NCBI GenBank assembly: GCA_038030265.1
Contig: CM075943.1
Coordinates: forward strand, 19,964,001 to 20,028,000
Length of the DNA stretch: 64,000 nt
Origin: Corythucha ciliata
Taxonomy: Eukaryota > Arthropoda > Insecta > Hemiptera > Tingidae
Direction of reading: 5' to 3'
In this document: in pieces, positions 11,550-23,340 of the stretch
Numbering within the stretch: position 1 is the stretch's first letter
Layout of the letters: each line of letters starts with the position of its first letter
Notes under the pieces: generated by a model
The model's input: only the letters and a program-made list of their open reading frames with translations
What the model was told of the DNA's origin: nothing
Databases searched by the model: none
Position numbers and translations under genes: made by a program

Positions 11550-13528
11550 CGCTCCGGCAGCTGGCGGTCGGAAAGAGTGCATTTCATTTTGTATATGGAT
11601 ACCCTAAGCCGTCCCAGAAGTAGTAATGTTGAGACCATGATTTGTTTCGTTAATGTTTGACCCTCCATCGTACTGTTTGCTGCCGGGTTTGTTTAAGCTG
11701 AACTTAATGGGAATCAAAGGCTACTTCAAAATGAAATCATCGTAATGTAATGCTTCTGGAATCAACTGGTGATTTCTAGTGATTTTTTTACCAGTTCAAG
11801 CCATATTACCCCCCGCCTCAAAGTCGACCGGTTTTGCCCAAATGCAATACCAACCGAGGTCGTATGACTACTGATTTCCGGGCCAAATCTCGTTCCGATA
11901 AATTAATTTCTTCGAGAGTTATCGTGCTAGCAAGAAAACGGCCATAATATTATAAATATACAGGGTGGAACAGGATAAGTGTGACAAAAAAAATTGGGTG
12001 AAAGTAGGCCTCATTTGTGATCGAAAACACCCTTTGTACCATGGTCCGAAAATCAAAACCCTACGAGATATGATTTTTCTAAAGCTTATTATGACTCACG
12101 TCACTTTTATTAACTAAATGGGAATAACTCGGTATCCAGCTGACATTTTGCCACTTTTGGTGACAGATTCGGAAACAGCACATTTTTTCTGTCAGGATTA
12201 GCCATTTACGATAAAATTCAACCATTTTCAGGGGGCTCGTGAGCTGCTCAAAGTTTTGCAAATCGAGGATTTCTAATTTTTCAAAACAGTCAACCCCCGC
12301 TTATCTACTCGAAATTTGAGCGCACCGACATCCCATGGGTCGGAAAAACTTCCCCAATGTATCCTTTTTAAAATTACTCATGAACGTATTTTTAGTTAAT
12401 CAGTGATTTTTCGGCAGAAATGACCATTTCTTAGAAAAAAGAATGGGTTTTCTCTTCGAAATCGCTTGTTTCGACCTACAACGTTTGAACGAGCTTTGTG
12501 ATTTTTAGCATGATTGACGTCATTAAAGCATCATCCAAAGTTTCCCCTTGAACGGGACGGACTGTGTACGCCTGTCAAAGTCCAAAAAATGTCGCTCCCG
12601 CAGCTAGAGTGCATTTCTCTACTGCGAATTTCGAAGTTTTCAGTTAATTTGCAATTATTTAGCCGGAAATTGGTATCAACAAGTAGAGTCATTAGTTCAC
12701 TAATTTCGTCGAATAACAGCTAAACACGCCGAAATTCGCTGTAGTGAAATGCACCCTTTCCGACAGCCAGCTGCCGGAGAGACAGTTTTTGAAATTTTGG
12801 TAGGAGTGCGCATTCCATTCGGTTCGAAAGAAAACTTTGGGTAAGGCTTAAATGAGTTTTAGAATGTTATGAATCACAAAGCTCATTCAAATTGGGTTGG
12901 TCAAAACAAGCGATTCTGTTTTCCAAGAAATGGCCTTTCTGCCGAAAACTCGCAGAAGAACTAAAAAAAAACGTTCATGAGTAATTTTAGGACAAATTGA
13001 AGAAGTTTTTCCGACCCATGGGATGTCGATACGCTCAGATTTAATGTAGAGAAGTTGGAGTTGAATTTTTTGAAAAATTAGAGATCCACGATTTGCAAAA
13101 CTTTGAGCATCTCTCAAGGCCACAGAAAATAGTTGAATTTTATCGATAATGACTATTCCTGACAGAAAAAAGTGTTTTTTCTAAATTCATCGTCAAAAGT
13201 TGCAAATGTCAGCTGTAAACCGATCTATTTGCATTTAGTTAAGAAAAGTGATGCAAGCCTCAAAAAACGTTAGAAAAATCATATCTCGTAGGATTTTGAT
13301 TTTCGGACCATGGTTTATAGGGTGTTTTCGATCGCAAATGAGGCCTAATTTCACCCATTTTTTTTTGTCACACTTATCCTGTTCCGCCCTGTATATATAT
13401 GTGAATCCTGGAGACCACTGAATTCGTGTTCTAGAGGTTGTGAAACGTGAAAAAAACATGACAGGACCCATGTTTGCCACCATCACGACGAGACCAATAG
13501 TGCATTTTCAGAATGAAATGCACTAAAA
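11550..13528 (+). mobile_element. Repeat family R1, copy A, carrying a nested foldback
   Basis: The left part opens with GCTCCGGCAGCTGGCGGTCG and AGTGCATTTCATT, and the right end closes with GAATGAAATGCACT then AAAA. A second copy at 25928-27060 shares both ends and the interior. The matched inner ends AGTGCATTTCATT / AATGAAATGCACT form a terminal inverted repeat. Without the nested insertion at 11961-13391 the copy is about 548 bp. No transposase is visible and I cannot name the superfamily. Confidence 0.75.
11961..13391. mobile_element. 1.43-kb foldback element with arms of about 670 bp
   Basis: The ends CAGGGTGGAACAGGATAAGT and its near-complement at 13372-13391 begin two long inverted arms (about 11961-12634 and 12730-13391) that match along their length with scattered changes and small gaps. 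The loop is about 95 bp. TATA flanks both sides (11957-11960, 13392-13395), a likely target duplication. The homologous site in copy B (about 26905-26935) has no insertion. At the centre, GAGTGCATTTCTCTACTGCG and its complement form an inner inverted repeat related to the host element's left end. The transcript of this unit would fold into one long hairpin. Confidence 0.85.
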
Positions 13529-16500
13529 ATGGGAGCTTCTTGGCAGCACGAAGGCGATATCGGTGAGTCGAAAAAACCATTCATACTTCTTTGAGCATAA
13601 AATCTTTACCATATGGAGCGAACCATGCATTTCAGCAATTACATACATTAAAATAGTGGGACGAAGTACTGTAAGCGTTAAAGAGTTTTTAGTCGTGGGA
13701 AAAAAATGAGATAACTGGCCCGGGGAACGGTGCCTCGGAAGTTGTCGCGATGAAGGAGAAAACTGGTCCGGGGAACGATGCCTCGGAAGTTATCGAAATG
13801 AGATATTTGGTCTGAGGAACGATACCTCAGAATATCTATACGGAAATGGGAAGAGACAAGATCACTATATTGCATGCATTTCAATTACCTGTAGCTACAA
13901 CTACCAGTCTAAACATGAAATGTGGAGGACGTGGACACCTATGAGAGGATGATGAGGAGGGTGTCAGTTAAAGACTGGAAACTTATCAATATCTTATAAC
14001 GCTAGGTAGATTACGATAATTTGGAACGTGCCAAATTAACCATCGCAGTTTGGATCGACCCAAACAAACTAATTTTATCTACGTTATTATTTTTTATTAA
14101 TCGCGGAGCTAGGAGCTTGCGACAACCACTGGCTTCAATTCGGGGCATCAAGAAGGAAAACGTAAACAACGCAGCCTCGACGCAGGTTGACCTTGCTCGA
14201 TTCTTCGTTACAAATTTATTTCCACATCGCAACGAAATAGTTTTTGCTTGAAATTATTACGCCATTAGTCACCTATTGCTCTGTTGACGACCGCGGGAAC
14301 ATGAAAGCCCAAAAAATTAACTTCCCATCAAGGTGTTGTAGTGATGCTTTTAGTGAAAATTACTGAAATTCAGGACGTACCACGCTGAACTTTCACCCGT
14401 ATCGAGCTCGTCCTGACTGAGCTTTCGAACCAATGTGAACTCATTATCCGTTTGGAGATCGGGCATTCATTGACGATGTCAACTTCCTTCACATAATTTT
14501 TTCCATGCGGCATCTACGACAAAAAAACCGTATCACAAATCCATTCTTTTCCTATACAACAATCTGACACCTCGGTCGTAAAATAAGGACCCTCAACCCC
14601 CCTCTCCTTATCATAAGATTTCTACAAGACGTGACCAGAATGGAATTAAAAATATCCCTCCTACTTCTCCTACCTTGCCTTTAACATCAATGCCACCCAC
14701 CAATTCTTCCCATTCCTTCCCTTCCATCGCTATCTTGAAGGGAGAGGGGACCAAACGTCCCCCATTTCACTCTCTTTTATTTCGTCCCCCTCAACCCCTG
14801 CCGTGCATTACACATCTCCAAACCTATTCACTACAGAAAAACAAGAGTTTTTCCTTGAACTTTCATCCTCAGGAACTTTATCGTTTCAGCTTTAAGAAGG
14901 CAGAAACTGTTTAGTATTATTATCTCGGAGGACGATTTTTTGTGCTGAGCACGGTGCCATAAAGTGGAACACTGTGGGTCTTAAAATCTTGAGTTTGAGT
15001 TGTTGTTTTATAAGGAAAGCTTTTACACGTGATTTATCCAGAAAATTATTGAATATTCTGAGAGAAATGTTATACGCTGTGAGAGAAAAATTAAGGAGTT
15101 TTATGTAATCAATCTCCTCGCTGCTTATAAACCAGCAAATTGCCGTTTCATCAATTAAACAAAAGCTAGGGTTTCCAGTTTGGCTCAAGATGTTTTCCCC
15201 AAAATAATAAATGACGAATCATTTGACGCTAGGTGGTCATTCCATTTTCATTTGCATTCAAAACAAGGGAATCATTCCAACTCCTCCACCTTTTGGGAGT
15301 GCGGAACAGAGATGGAGAGAAAATAATGAAAGAAGGGCTTGTTACTTTGACTGTAGAGGGTTGTAGAGTAGAAACCTAGTGATTTCCCGTGGAATAAATT
15401 TGCATGTCAGTGGTTTCACGGAAGTTCCGTTAGGAATAGATTAAAATTTGACGATAAAAGCGTTGGAGTAGGGGGTGAATTGTTGAATTTCTGAAACTCG
15501 TAAATTAATACCAAAAACTTAAAATTCCGGAGGGTTTTTCCTGGGATCGTTCCATTAAAAAGGCTCTAGCCCCCTTCCCCTTTGTTTAAGAATTTAAAAA
15601 GAGTCGACAGTCTAGCCACTCCCTTACTACGTACACAGTACTGTTGTAGGACCGTTCTCAAGAGATTCTCTGGAACGCATTTCCTTCAGGGGTCACCCAT
15701 GGGAAATTTCTCGCTATATTCCTTTTTTCAACCCCCCGCCGTATGCCTACATTTTTTTTGGACCGGATGATTCTTGAATAGAATATTGCTCTGTTTGAAT
15801 TACAAAGGGTCACTAGTAAATGAGACTGGACGATAGAAAAAAAAACAAAAAAAAACCTGGCACTCAGCCAAAAAACAAAATGAATCGCAGAGGAGAGATG
15901 AATTTTGAAATCTTCTACGGGTTTCATTCTCAGCGTCTAGTGGTCGATTTCCCAAATTCAACTGTTCAAGTTCAAAGTCGTCTAGCACCACAGAGAAGTC
16001 GGGCAATTGGCAATAATATTGTGACAAAGTACCCGATGTTTTTCGTACTTTGGCCACCTGCTCGTAACACGTAAATATAGAAACGAAAACAGGAGGCGAT
16101 GAGGGAGAAGGGTGGGGTGTAATCAAGGCAAGCATCAAGAAAAACATCCCAGTAATTAATTGAGATGCTTTACTTTTACGGAAGTCGAGACTTTTTTATC
16201 TGTTCTTATCCCCTTCTTTCTGGACTAAGGCAAACGCAGTTTAACTCTTTGAACTTTACCGACTCGAACGGAAGTTGGTTTAATTAAAAGTTAACTAGAC
16301 TTATTTGCTCCTCCGGTATTCAAGTTGAGCCAATTCTTTTTTAATCGAAACGAGGCAAGTTTACTCTTTTTAAAAGCGAAAAAACTAACTCTTTGAGACT
16401 AATTTACGTCCTATTTATCACAAAAGAAAGTCAAGAGATACAGAACCGGAATGGTAAGGACATTATCAGGACGTAAATGTATTCTCGTGGTAATCTTAGA

Positions 16501-16734
16501 GAAAATATCTCAAGGAAAAAGATCGCCCGAAGGCGGTTTGAAACTTAGGCACCGAGTTTCCCCCCTTCGCCACATTAACCACGGCCAACATTATACTAGC
16601 ACGTTGTAGGGAGGGGAAACTTTTCGAATGACCAAGAAAGCCGTTTATCACTTTTTTGTTGTTTTAATCGCTCTTTAAATGACTTCCCAAGGTTCTTTTG
16701 TACCTCCGCAGCAGTTGAGATGCGCTTATTAGTG
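13529..16734. other. Intron DNA without recognisable genes
   Basis: No gene supported. The only ordered feature is the short tandem at 13708-13846, described separately. The rest is unremarkable sequence with short open frames, pyrimidine-rich stretches near 14560-14880 and an A-rich run near 15838. Confidence 0.55.
13708..13846. repeat. Three-copy tandem repeat (44-48 bp) with a dyad core
   Basis: Three units start at 13708, 13756 and 13800. Each carries a core like CCGGGGAACGATGCCTCGG whose outer bases can pair (CCG...CGG, GAG...CTC). The first two units are about 85-90% alike; the third is more eroded, but its changes keep the stem (TCTGAGG with CCTCAGA), suggesting compensatory change. 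No ORF evidence of function. Confidence 0.65.
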
Positions 16735-17660
16735 GTTTATCGATGCAAATTCCACGGAAATTGGGAAAACGCAGATTCGTGGTATCTGGAGGCAACTTCA
16801 CCGCTAAAATTGACAGGAAACAATAATTCTCTGTTTCAGTTGGTCGTTTAGCGACTAAAATTTGGCAATTGCGCTAATGAGCAGTTCTAGAAGTAAGTCT
16901 CGAGAGTTGAACTCTATGAGAGAGAGCGCCATGTGGGGCTCTACCAGAACTCTCTGTCCCGTTTAGACTGGCGAGCTTAGCACTTGAGATGCTCTCGAGA
17001 GTAAAAGACTTTCAGATGTAAATGCAGCTTTACATGGGGCTTAAATTGTTAAAAGCCCACAATTGCTGCTAAAATTGGTAGTAAACGCTCTTATTTGAGA
17101 ATGCTCTTCGGGCAAGCCTAAAGTTAGAAGTTTTTTTAAAAAGCGCTAAACTGGCGTCTAAAAATCAGAAAATCGCTCGTTTGTGGATGGCCGATGCATC
17201 TTCCAGGCGAAAACTGATAAAAATAGTCGCTAATTCGCGTTTTCGTGAGACGACTTCGTAGCTGAAATTGAGAAAAAAAATGCTAAGCCCCCTAGTTTCA
17301 GTTGGTCATATGGGAAAATGTGCTGATTCACAGTTTACGGAGAACTTTACACTGCTCAAATTGCTGCTACGATTGAGAATTGCGCTAAGCGAGGCTATTC
17401 TTGGGGCGCTTGAAAAAAGCGCTGATTGAAATTCAAAAGTGACAAAATGCGATTATTCGCGGTTTACCTCATGATGCAACTTCCAGGCCAAAATGAAGAA
17501 AAATACCAATTTTCCAGTTTCTAGAGGTATAACTTCGCAGTTAAAAGCCCCAGTTTCTGTTATTCCTCTTGCAGGTAAACCTGAGAGACATTGCTCTTGG
17601 GCTTTTCTAGGGGTAAGTTCACGGCTCAGAGTACGGAAAAGTCTTCAATTTGCGGTTAAC

Positions 17661-17703
<43 letters not shown>

Positions 17704-17860
17704 CAGTTTAAATTTGAGATACATGTCTATTGGCGGCTGAAATTGAGAAAAAGTCGTTGATCCGCGGCTATAAAGTTGTTGCAAAGCGCTCATTCGTGAC
17801 TGAAATTGAGATAAATCACTCATTTGCCGCTAAACGGCGGTTCCAGAAGGCCTGTTCAGT
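16735..17860 (+). repeat. Family A array, forward, with a 38-bp A-run
   Basis: About thirty eroded units with GCTAATTTGCGG / GCTAAAATTGAGAAAA phrases. Spacer phrases GTATCTGGAGGCAACTTC, CATCTTCCAGGCGAAAAC and CTCATGATGCAACTTCCAGG recur. A run of 38 A's at 17664-17701 sits where the GAGAAAAA part of a unit is expected, so it is probably a slippage expansion of that part rather than a poly(A) tail. Confidence 0.72.
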
Positions 17861-19015
17861 AAATATAGCAACAGTCAAAACGACAGTTGATAGCGACAGT
17901 CGATTGTGGTATTGTTATCAAAAGTCGTTTTCTAGATGCCCTCCAAGAGATCGTTTTGTCTCTTGGTGTTCGGTAAGAACAAACTTCCATGAACAATAAT
18001 GAATTTATTTGAATACAATGAACGACATCAATTGGACTTCGTTTGAATAGGTGTCCCGATCTGTCAGCTATGACTGAAGAAGTCTCAGTGCTCTATAAGA
18101 ACGAAAATAATAGCAATTGGAGAACCGCAGTCTTTGCGCATTCATCGTGCTAATTCGAGAAAAATACTCAATCCAAATATGGGTAGACATAAAAAATAAG
18201 CAACTTACTTTGTGAGCTCGCTTGAAAAGACATTATTTTCCTTTTGACTTATTATTTCAAAATAATAAGTATTTGTAATCGTATCGCAAGAAGATGTTTT
18301 TGACCCCCCCCCCCTCAACATTTGTAGCTTAACGTTTCAAAGTGCATAGAATCCAAATCTGCAAAAAAAAGTCCGTCTGCCGTCCTGGCTCTTTTTCGCT
18401 GCAGGACCGATAGAAAAATACCAAATTTCGTACGAAGGCTCCACTCAATACCCAGTTGGTCCTAACTTCTCGTCAGCCCGAACCTCAACTCCAAAAGGCT
18501 GGAAAAAGGGCGTTAAAGTGTTCAAAATGCCGCTAGAATTAGCCCTTTGCTGCGATTTTCGAGGAGGCCCAATAGTTCTGTTGATCGTATCCCCGAGGTC
18601 CTTTGTTCGTTGGGACGGGCCCCTAGATCACGAATTGTCCTTGCCATCAGCCATCTACATCTCTTGTTTGTCACAAAACGAGAATTTTCCAATATTATCA
18701 CGAAAATACGCGAATGTGTCACTACCGGCTCTCAATCCACAGCGGTTACGAAAAATTCGTGGGTCACGGGGGTCTGTCTAAAACGCTGATCTGCAAATCT
18801 GCAAGATTAACACCCCAAATCTGCAGATTTACACCTAAAATTCCGTAGTTCAACGAAAGTGGGTCCATAATTGAAAAAGAAAGTTACAGTTGACCAATGC
18901 ACAATATTGCCGATCGTATTTTGATGAGGCAATAATTAAAAGCGACTCACTCGATCAATCAGTTTTGCTTAATTCGTTCGGACTTAAATTGCATGCAACA
19001 GCTAATTATCCCATT
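17861..19015. other. Intron DNA without recognisable genes
   Basis: I see no domain or splice-supported exon. Open frames on both strands at 18518-18790 carry no motif I know. A C-run lies near 18304. Confidence 0.5.
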
Positions 19016-19454
19016 TGCGAAAATTTACCTCAATTTCGACCCATCTTTAATAATAGAACTGGCACTTCCGACCGTAGCGTAGCATGCAGATCTGCAGACT
19101 CATAAAAGCCTGCGGATCGGCCTTATTGCGTTAATTGTTCAGCCTCAAAATGCATACAAGAGCCATTTTCCTAATGTGTCCGACGATTAATTGAATAATT
19201 GATCTTAGATGACCCTATCTACGGAAATTTAAGGGATTACTCACCTCCTCACCGCACCACCTTAGTCACAACTGTGAATTCAAGGGAGTGGGGAGGCTGA
19301 AAATAAAGAAATTAGTCTAAAGTTGGCATATAAGAGCATTTACGAAAATTTGCTTCAATTTTGACCCTTCCTTGTAAATGCAACTGGCAGCTTGCAGATC
19401 TGCAGATTCATAAAAGCCTGCAAGATCGACCTTTTTGCGTTAATTGTTCAGCCG
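19016..19454 (+). repeat. Tandem duplication, about 308-bp period
   Basis: The segment from GAAAATTTACCTCAATTTCG to CGTTAATTGTTCAGCC (about 19018-19143) is repeated at about 19338-19454 with roughly 85% identity. Each copy ends with the phrase GCAGATCTGCAGA...CATAAAAGCCTGC. The stretch between copies also mentions Tctgcagatt words from 18790 on, suggesting a third, older partial copy. Confidence 0.65.
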
Positions 19455-19599
19455 ACAACGGATAATATTAAGGAAACAGGCAATTCAGTCATGAAACTGC
19501 TGGATTTTTGGCAATTAATAGCAGATTAAGCCGAACGGTATTTTACACTTCTATATGGACAGAATTTTTTGCTAGTCCGACCAATAAAATTACCTGTCT

Positions 19600-20000
19600 G
19601 GTCTGCTCGGTAGCCGTCAAAAGTGCCCCAACTCATTCGAAGATGCAATTTCGCGATATCTTTAGAAATCGAATTACCAGGATTTGGCCCTTTAAAGCTT
19701 TAATTTGGCAGATTTATTTTCGTTTAAAATCCATAGTTTGGTCCACTTTGGCAACTAAATGTCGTTGATTTGGCTATTTCAAATAGACATTTCCGGTGTT
19801 TGGCTCAAATACGCCAATTTCACTTTCACAAGTCTGGATCTTTTAAGACCATTTTGTGGATCTGGCGCCATCAGAGCAAATTTCACGGATTTCCGTGGTT
19901 CGAAAATCAAAGTTTGTGGGACTGATTTCTTCAAAAACCAAATTATTCGGATTTTAGCTCTGTAAATCCCCAATTTCAAGGATTTCCTCTCCATTGAGAT
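19600..20000 (+). repeat. Family B degenerate tandem array, block 2
   Basis: Phrases such as AATTACCAGGATTTGGCCC, CCAATTTCACTTTCACAAG and AATTTCACGGATTTCCGTGG recur at about 30-36 bp. They follow the family B scheme (CCAATTTCGCGG, then GGCTC/TTTCAAA). The block stops shortly before the MITE at 20102. Confidence 0.55.
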
Positions 20001-20101
20001 TTTTTTGTAATTAATTTTATTCCAAGCCGGGGGCCCCCATGGGTCGAGGCCCCTTATAGGCTGCCGCCTACCCCCTAAAAACGGCCCTTTACACTGTTTA
20101 A

Positions 20102-20246
20102 GGCCCCTTTTACACGAGTAAGTTTTTTGATCAAAGTAGCTATTTTGAAAAAAAAATTGACAGATGTTCCCTGCCTCAAATCGTCTGTTTGTGATCAGCT
20201 TGAACATAAATTGTTGATCAAAAAACTTACTCGTGTAAAAGGGGCC
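20102..20246 (+). mobile_element. PIF/Harbinger-type MITE, copy 1 (145 bp)
   Basis: Terminal inverted repeat beginning GGCCCCTTTTACACGAGTAA, perfect for about 30 bp, with TAA on both flanks (20099-20101 and 20247-20249). TAA/TTA duplications and GG-rich ends are typical of PIF/Harbinger elements (family knowledge). Copy 2 at 36850-36992 lies in the opposite orientation, judging by its unpaired centre. No coding capacity. Confidence 0.88.
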
Positions 20247-20249
20247 TAA

Positions 20250-20579
20250 GAAAGAGAAAAGTAACTATCAATCCTAACAGACGGTCAGGCAATCGCTCAG
20301 ATTTTCTGGTCTATGAGTGACGTTGGCAGTCCTACTCAGTTCCAAGAAAAGTGCTATTGGTGCGCCATCTGTTATATCTATCGCCTTGGTTAACAACACC
20401 CCCGAGGTGCTGTTTTGATACCAACACCAAATCCTAACTGATGACGTATAACGACATTTCCAGTAGTATTGTTTACGTACAGAACATTTCAGTATGACGT
20501 CATCGCTAACGGCAGTCGCTACCAAATGTTGTTTTCAACTGTCGTTAGCTTTACAGAACAGGCCCCCTGGAGCAAGTCA
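20250..20579. other. No gene seen
   Basis: Unique-looking DNA between a MITE and a family A array. It has two TGACGT words but no ORF or structure that I can support. Confidence 0.4.
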
Positions 20580-21310
20580 GCGGAGGTCAGCGGTTGAAAG
20601 TTGTGAAGAAGCGCTAATTGGTGTTTAAAATTCATAAAAATCTCTCGCCGTGGTATATCGATGCAACTTTCACCGAAAACTGAGAAAAACCCAAATTAGA
20701 GGATTCTGGAGACTAATGCGCAGCTAGTATTGAGAAAAATGTTAATCCCCAGTTTCCGTTGGTCCTTAAGGGGATAAAGTTGAGAATTCCCGCTATTAGG
20801 CTGCTCTCGTGGCAAGTTCCATGCTTTAAGCTGAAAAAAACATCGCTAATTTGTGGCTGAAGTGGAGGAAAACGTTAAATTTTGCTAAAATTGAGAAAAA
20901 TGGGCTAATTTGCGGCCCACGGAATACTAACCCGGCAAAAATTTAGAAAAAGCATTAAATTGTGACTAAAATGGAGAAAAATCGCTCTTTGTGGCTAAAT
21001 TTGATAAAAAATATTTATTTGAGGCAATAAAATTACTGTAGGATAAACGCGAATCTCCGGTTTTTGTATATACTTAGACAGTTTAAAATTGAGAAATGCT
21101 GCAAATAGCAGTTCTTCGGGCAAACCCGAGCTAATATTAAGTATAAGTAGTCGTTGCCTATATGCTGACGACATTGGCCAACGATTGCAGAAATATTTGA
21201 GGGGCTTGTGAAAATGTGGCCAAAAAGAACCCCGAACAAGAATTTTCGAGTCAGAATTGGCACGTTGACCACTAAAATTGAGTATTTTTCAAGTTTGGAA
21301 ACTAAATTGC
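20580..21310 (+). repeat. Family A degenerate tandem array, forward
   Basis: Repeated GCTAATT-TG(C/T)GGCTAAAATTGAGAAAAA phrases with about 30-bp spacing, plus spacer phrases like GTATATCGATGCAACTTTC. The array becomes very eroded past 21000. Confidence 0.7.
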
Positions 21311-21350
21311 TAAATTGTCTAGACTAAAAGCTGGTTCGCCTTCGCTACTC

Positions 21351-21496
21351 TTAGGGTGCGTTTATCAATTCACTTATTCTACAGACAAAGCTGGGATAAG
21401 TATGGTTGCTATGGGCCTTTTTGTAAACATTAATGTAAAGTTATTCGAGAGATAGCTATTCCATGAGGTATCCAGGGATTGATAAATCCACCCTAA
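21351..21496. mobile_element. 146-bp MITE with TTAGGGTG ends
   Basis: The left end TTAGGGTGCGTTTATCAAT pairs with the right end ATTGATAAATCCACCCTAA with one mismatch and a one-base shift. TTA/TAA at the borders is compatible with a PIF/Harbinger-type target site, though the two are not identical. The end GGGTGCGTT also appears reversed at about 59005-59016, the right border of the region after the 57969 foldback. Confidence 0.7.
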
Positions 21497-22122
21497 ATCA
21501 AACAGCAGAATCCAAGATTTAAGTTAAAAATTGAGTGTTTTTCTCGCATAAAACTGGTGATTGCAGTAGTTTTCCGAAAGAGCTTTGTGTGTAATTATTG
21601 ATGGTGATGGATGACTATTCAATTTCGGAGGTAGAATAACCATCAATGGGGGATTTTTGGACGGTCACTTTTGATGCGACGACCTCATCTCTGTCCAACG
21701 TCCACCCTCAACGAACTTAATTATTGTTAAACTCTTACACACTGTGACTCTATGCCAACTCACCTCTGTGAACGCTTGTTAAAGGTCGTTTCATGTCACG
21801 CTATAAAACCTGCTTGCAATCTTTGTGAGCTTTCTCGCATGGCACCGACTAATTATTTACTAAGAGATAATTACGGATCAGCGTCATTTGAGAAATCACA
21901 TTGAACACCGTGAATTTCAAAATACAGGCCTTCGACGACCTCTTTGTTCGTGATGGCTCATCACTGGAAGAGGAATGGGGCTTTACTCACTGAATAATTT
22001 ACTGTCGTTTTCCATAATTACCTCAGTCAATTTCTTTGTAACGATTAATTATCATTGCACACACCGCTCCCTCCGCCTTTACACACCTAAACGTTCATCA
22101 CCTTCGAGAATGTTCATTCGCG
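21497..22122. promoter_or_regulatory. Upstream region of the odorant-receptor gene
   Basis: This unique, non-repetitive stretch should hold the receptor's 5' untranslated region and promoter. I find no convincing TATA box with initiator at a sensible distance. An out-of-frame ATG at 22111, twelve bases before the chosen start, could modulate translation. Confidence 0.3.
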
Positions 22123-22967
22123 ATGAAGTTCTTCGAGCATGAGGATGACACCCTCGTCAGGGGTAGGACACTGTGCGGCGGTGATGACGCCTCTCTACTC
22201 GGCATGTACCCGATATTGACACGAAAAGAGTTTCCCATGACTTTCATCAAGCTTAGCTTTTTTATAGCCGGGATGATAGTGGGTCCGTTGCACTTGATCA
22301 GCTTTCGATGGGCCGTTAAAACCGGTGAAGTGGACGTCGCCATGGAAAATGCCTCTTTCTGCGCTCTGGTCGCCTCTCACAACTGCATTTTCATGATCGC
22401 TATTCTCCGGCGGTCGCTCGTGTCAAGCATGTTCAAACAAGTTGGTTCAGGGTTTTTCAAGTACAGAGCACCGTTCACAGACGAACAAAACGAAATCGCG
22501 AACGATCGGTTCTATTTGTTGCTTTTTCGAATTAATCGTGATTTCACTATTGTTGGTGGCGTCATTTATTTTGTGGCGCTTCCCTTTCTGAAAGTTAACC
22601 GAGTTGGAAGCTGGACTACGGTGACCAACGAACCGAACAGCTATCCCAATAACAAAAATCTTCCCGTTCGAATTCCAACGCCCTATCCGACTGACACGGC
22701 TCTCCCATTTGTCATAACTTTGTGCGGGCATTTTGTTCTCGGTACATATTGCGCTTTGATGATGCCAATTGTTTCAAATTTATTTCTCGGGATATGCGTT
22801 CAACTGTGGAAACAATGCGAGATTCTACGACTTTCAATTGCGAACATTCATGAAAGGGCAGAGTTCTTATATAAAGAAAAAGGCCAGGTATATGAGTACG
22901 ATGCATTTGAAGAATGCCTAGTGATTTGCCTCAAGGAGAATATACAACATCACGTAGAAATAATGAA
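22123..22967 (+). CDS. Insect odorant receptor (7tm_6 type), exon 1
   Basis: First and largest of five exons. Exon 1 encodes residues 1-281 plus two bases of codon 282, before a GTAATA donor. The protein totals about 425 residues, normal for this family (about 380-450). Insect odorant receptors are plasma-membrane ligand-gated cation channels that work with the co-receptor Orco in sensory neurons, with an inverted topology (family knowledge). Visible membrane segments in this exon lie at about residues 39-62, 77-96, 141-158 and 192-230. The charged stretch at 231-282 (with CLKENIQHHVEIMKK) matches the cytoplasmic loop before the conserved C-terminal helices. The start is the first in-frame ATG after upstream stops. 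No frameshift or stop breaks the gene. It lies in the giant intron of the CUB gene on the opposite strand. Confidence 0.9.
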
Positions 22968-23039
22968 GTAATATTGTCTTTGACAATGCCTACACAAGTT
23001 TATTTAAGTACATCACTGGATTTCGATAAGGTTTTACAG

Positions 23040-23130
23040 GAAATTCGAGCTCATTTTTGCTGGCTGGTTATTTTTCATGCTTGTCTCATTCGGAACGATT
23101 ATAAGTCTCACCCTTTACAGTATTTTACAC
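23040..23130 (+). CDS. Odorant receptor, exon 2
   Basis: A 91-nt exon after the acceptor GGTTTTACAG. Its first G completes the Lys codon split by intron 1, then 30 codons follow to the GTAAAT donor (phase 0). The peptide, from KFELIFAGWLFFMLVSFG to LYSILH, is a membrane helix typical of this position. Intron 1 is only 72 bp. Confidence 0.88.
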
Positions 23131-23201
23131 GTAAATTCTATAGCATCCCCCCCCCCTCTGGATTCAACTCTTGTAAAAATACATTTTTTATTTTGCATCA
23201 G

Positions 23202-23324
23202 GTCGACGCAACTCTGGGCGTTTTAACCGCCATTGTAATGCTTGCTGGTAAATTGGTGGTTGTTGTATTGAACATGATGCACGCCACTATCTACTGCTTG
23301 GCTGGAGAACACATCACTACTTTG
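23202..23324 (+). CDS. Odorant receptor, exon 3
   Basis: A 123-nt exon (41 codons, phase 0 at both ends) between the acceptor TTTTGCATCAG and the donor GTTAGT. It encodes VDATLGVLTAIVML and then VVVLNMMHATIYCLAGEHI. The YC..GE segment is the usual end of the sixth membrane helix in insect odorant receptors. Intron 2 (71 bp) contains a C-run. Confidence 0.88.
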
Positions 23325-23340
23325 GTTAGTATAGATTTTA

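Noticed and set aside
11195..11668. 157-codon minus-strand open frame
   Set aside because: It overlaps the left end of repeat R1 and has no recognisable motif; overlapping frames on the other strand are equally open.
17664..17701. Poly(A) tail of a retroposed gene
   Set aside because: It lies inside a family A array with array units on both sides and no target duplication.
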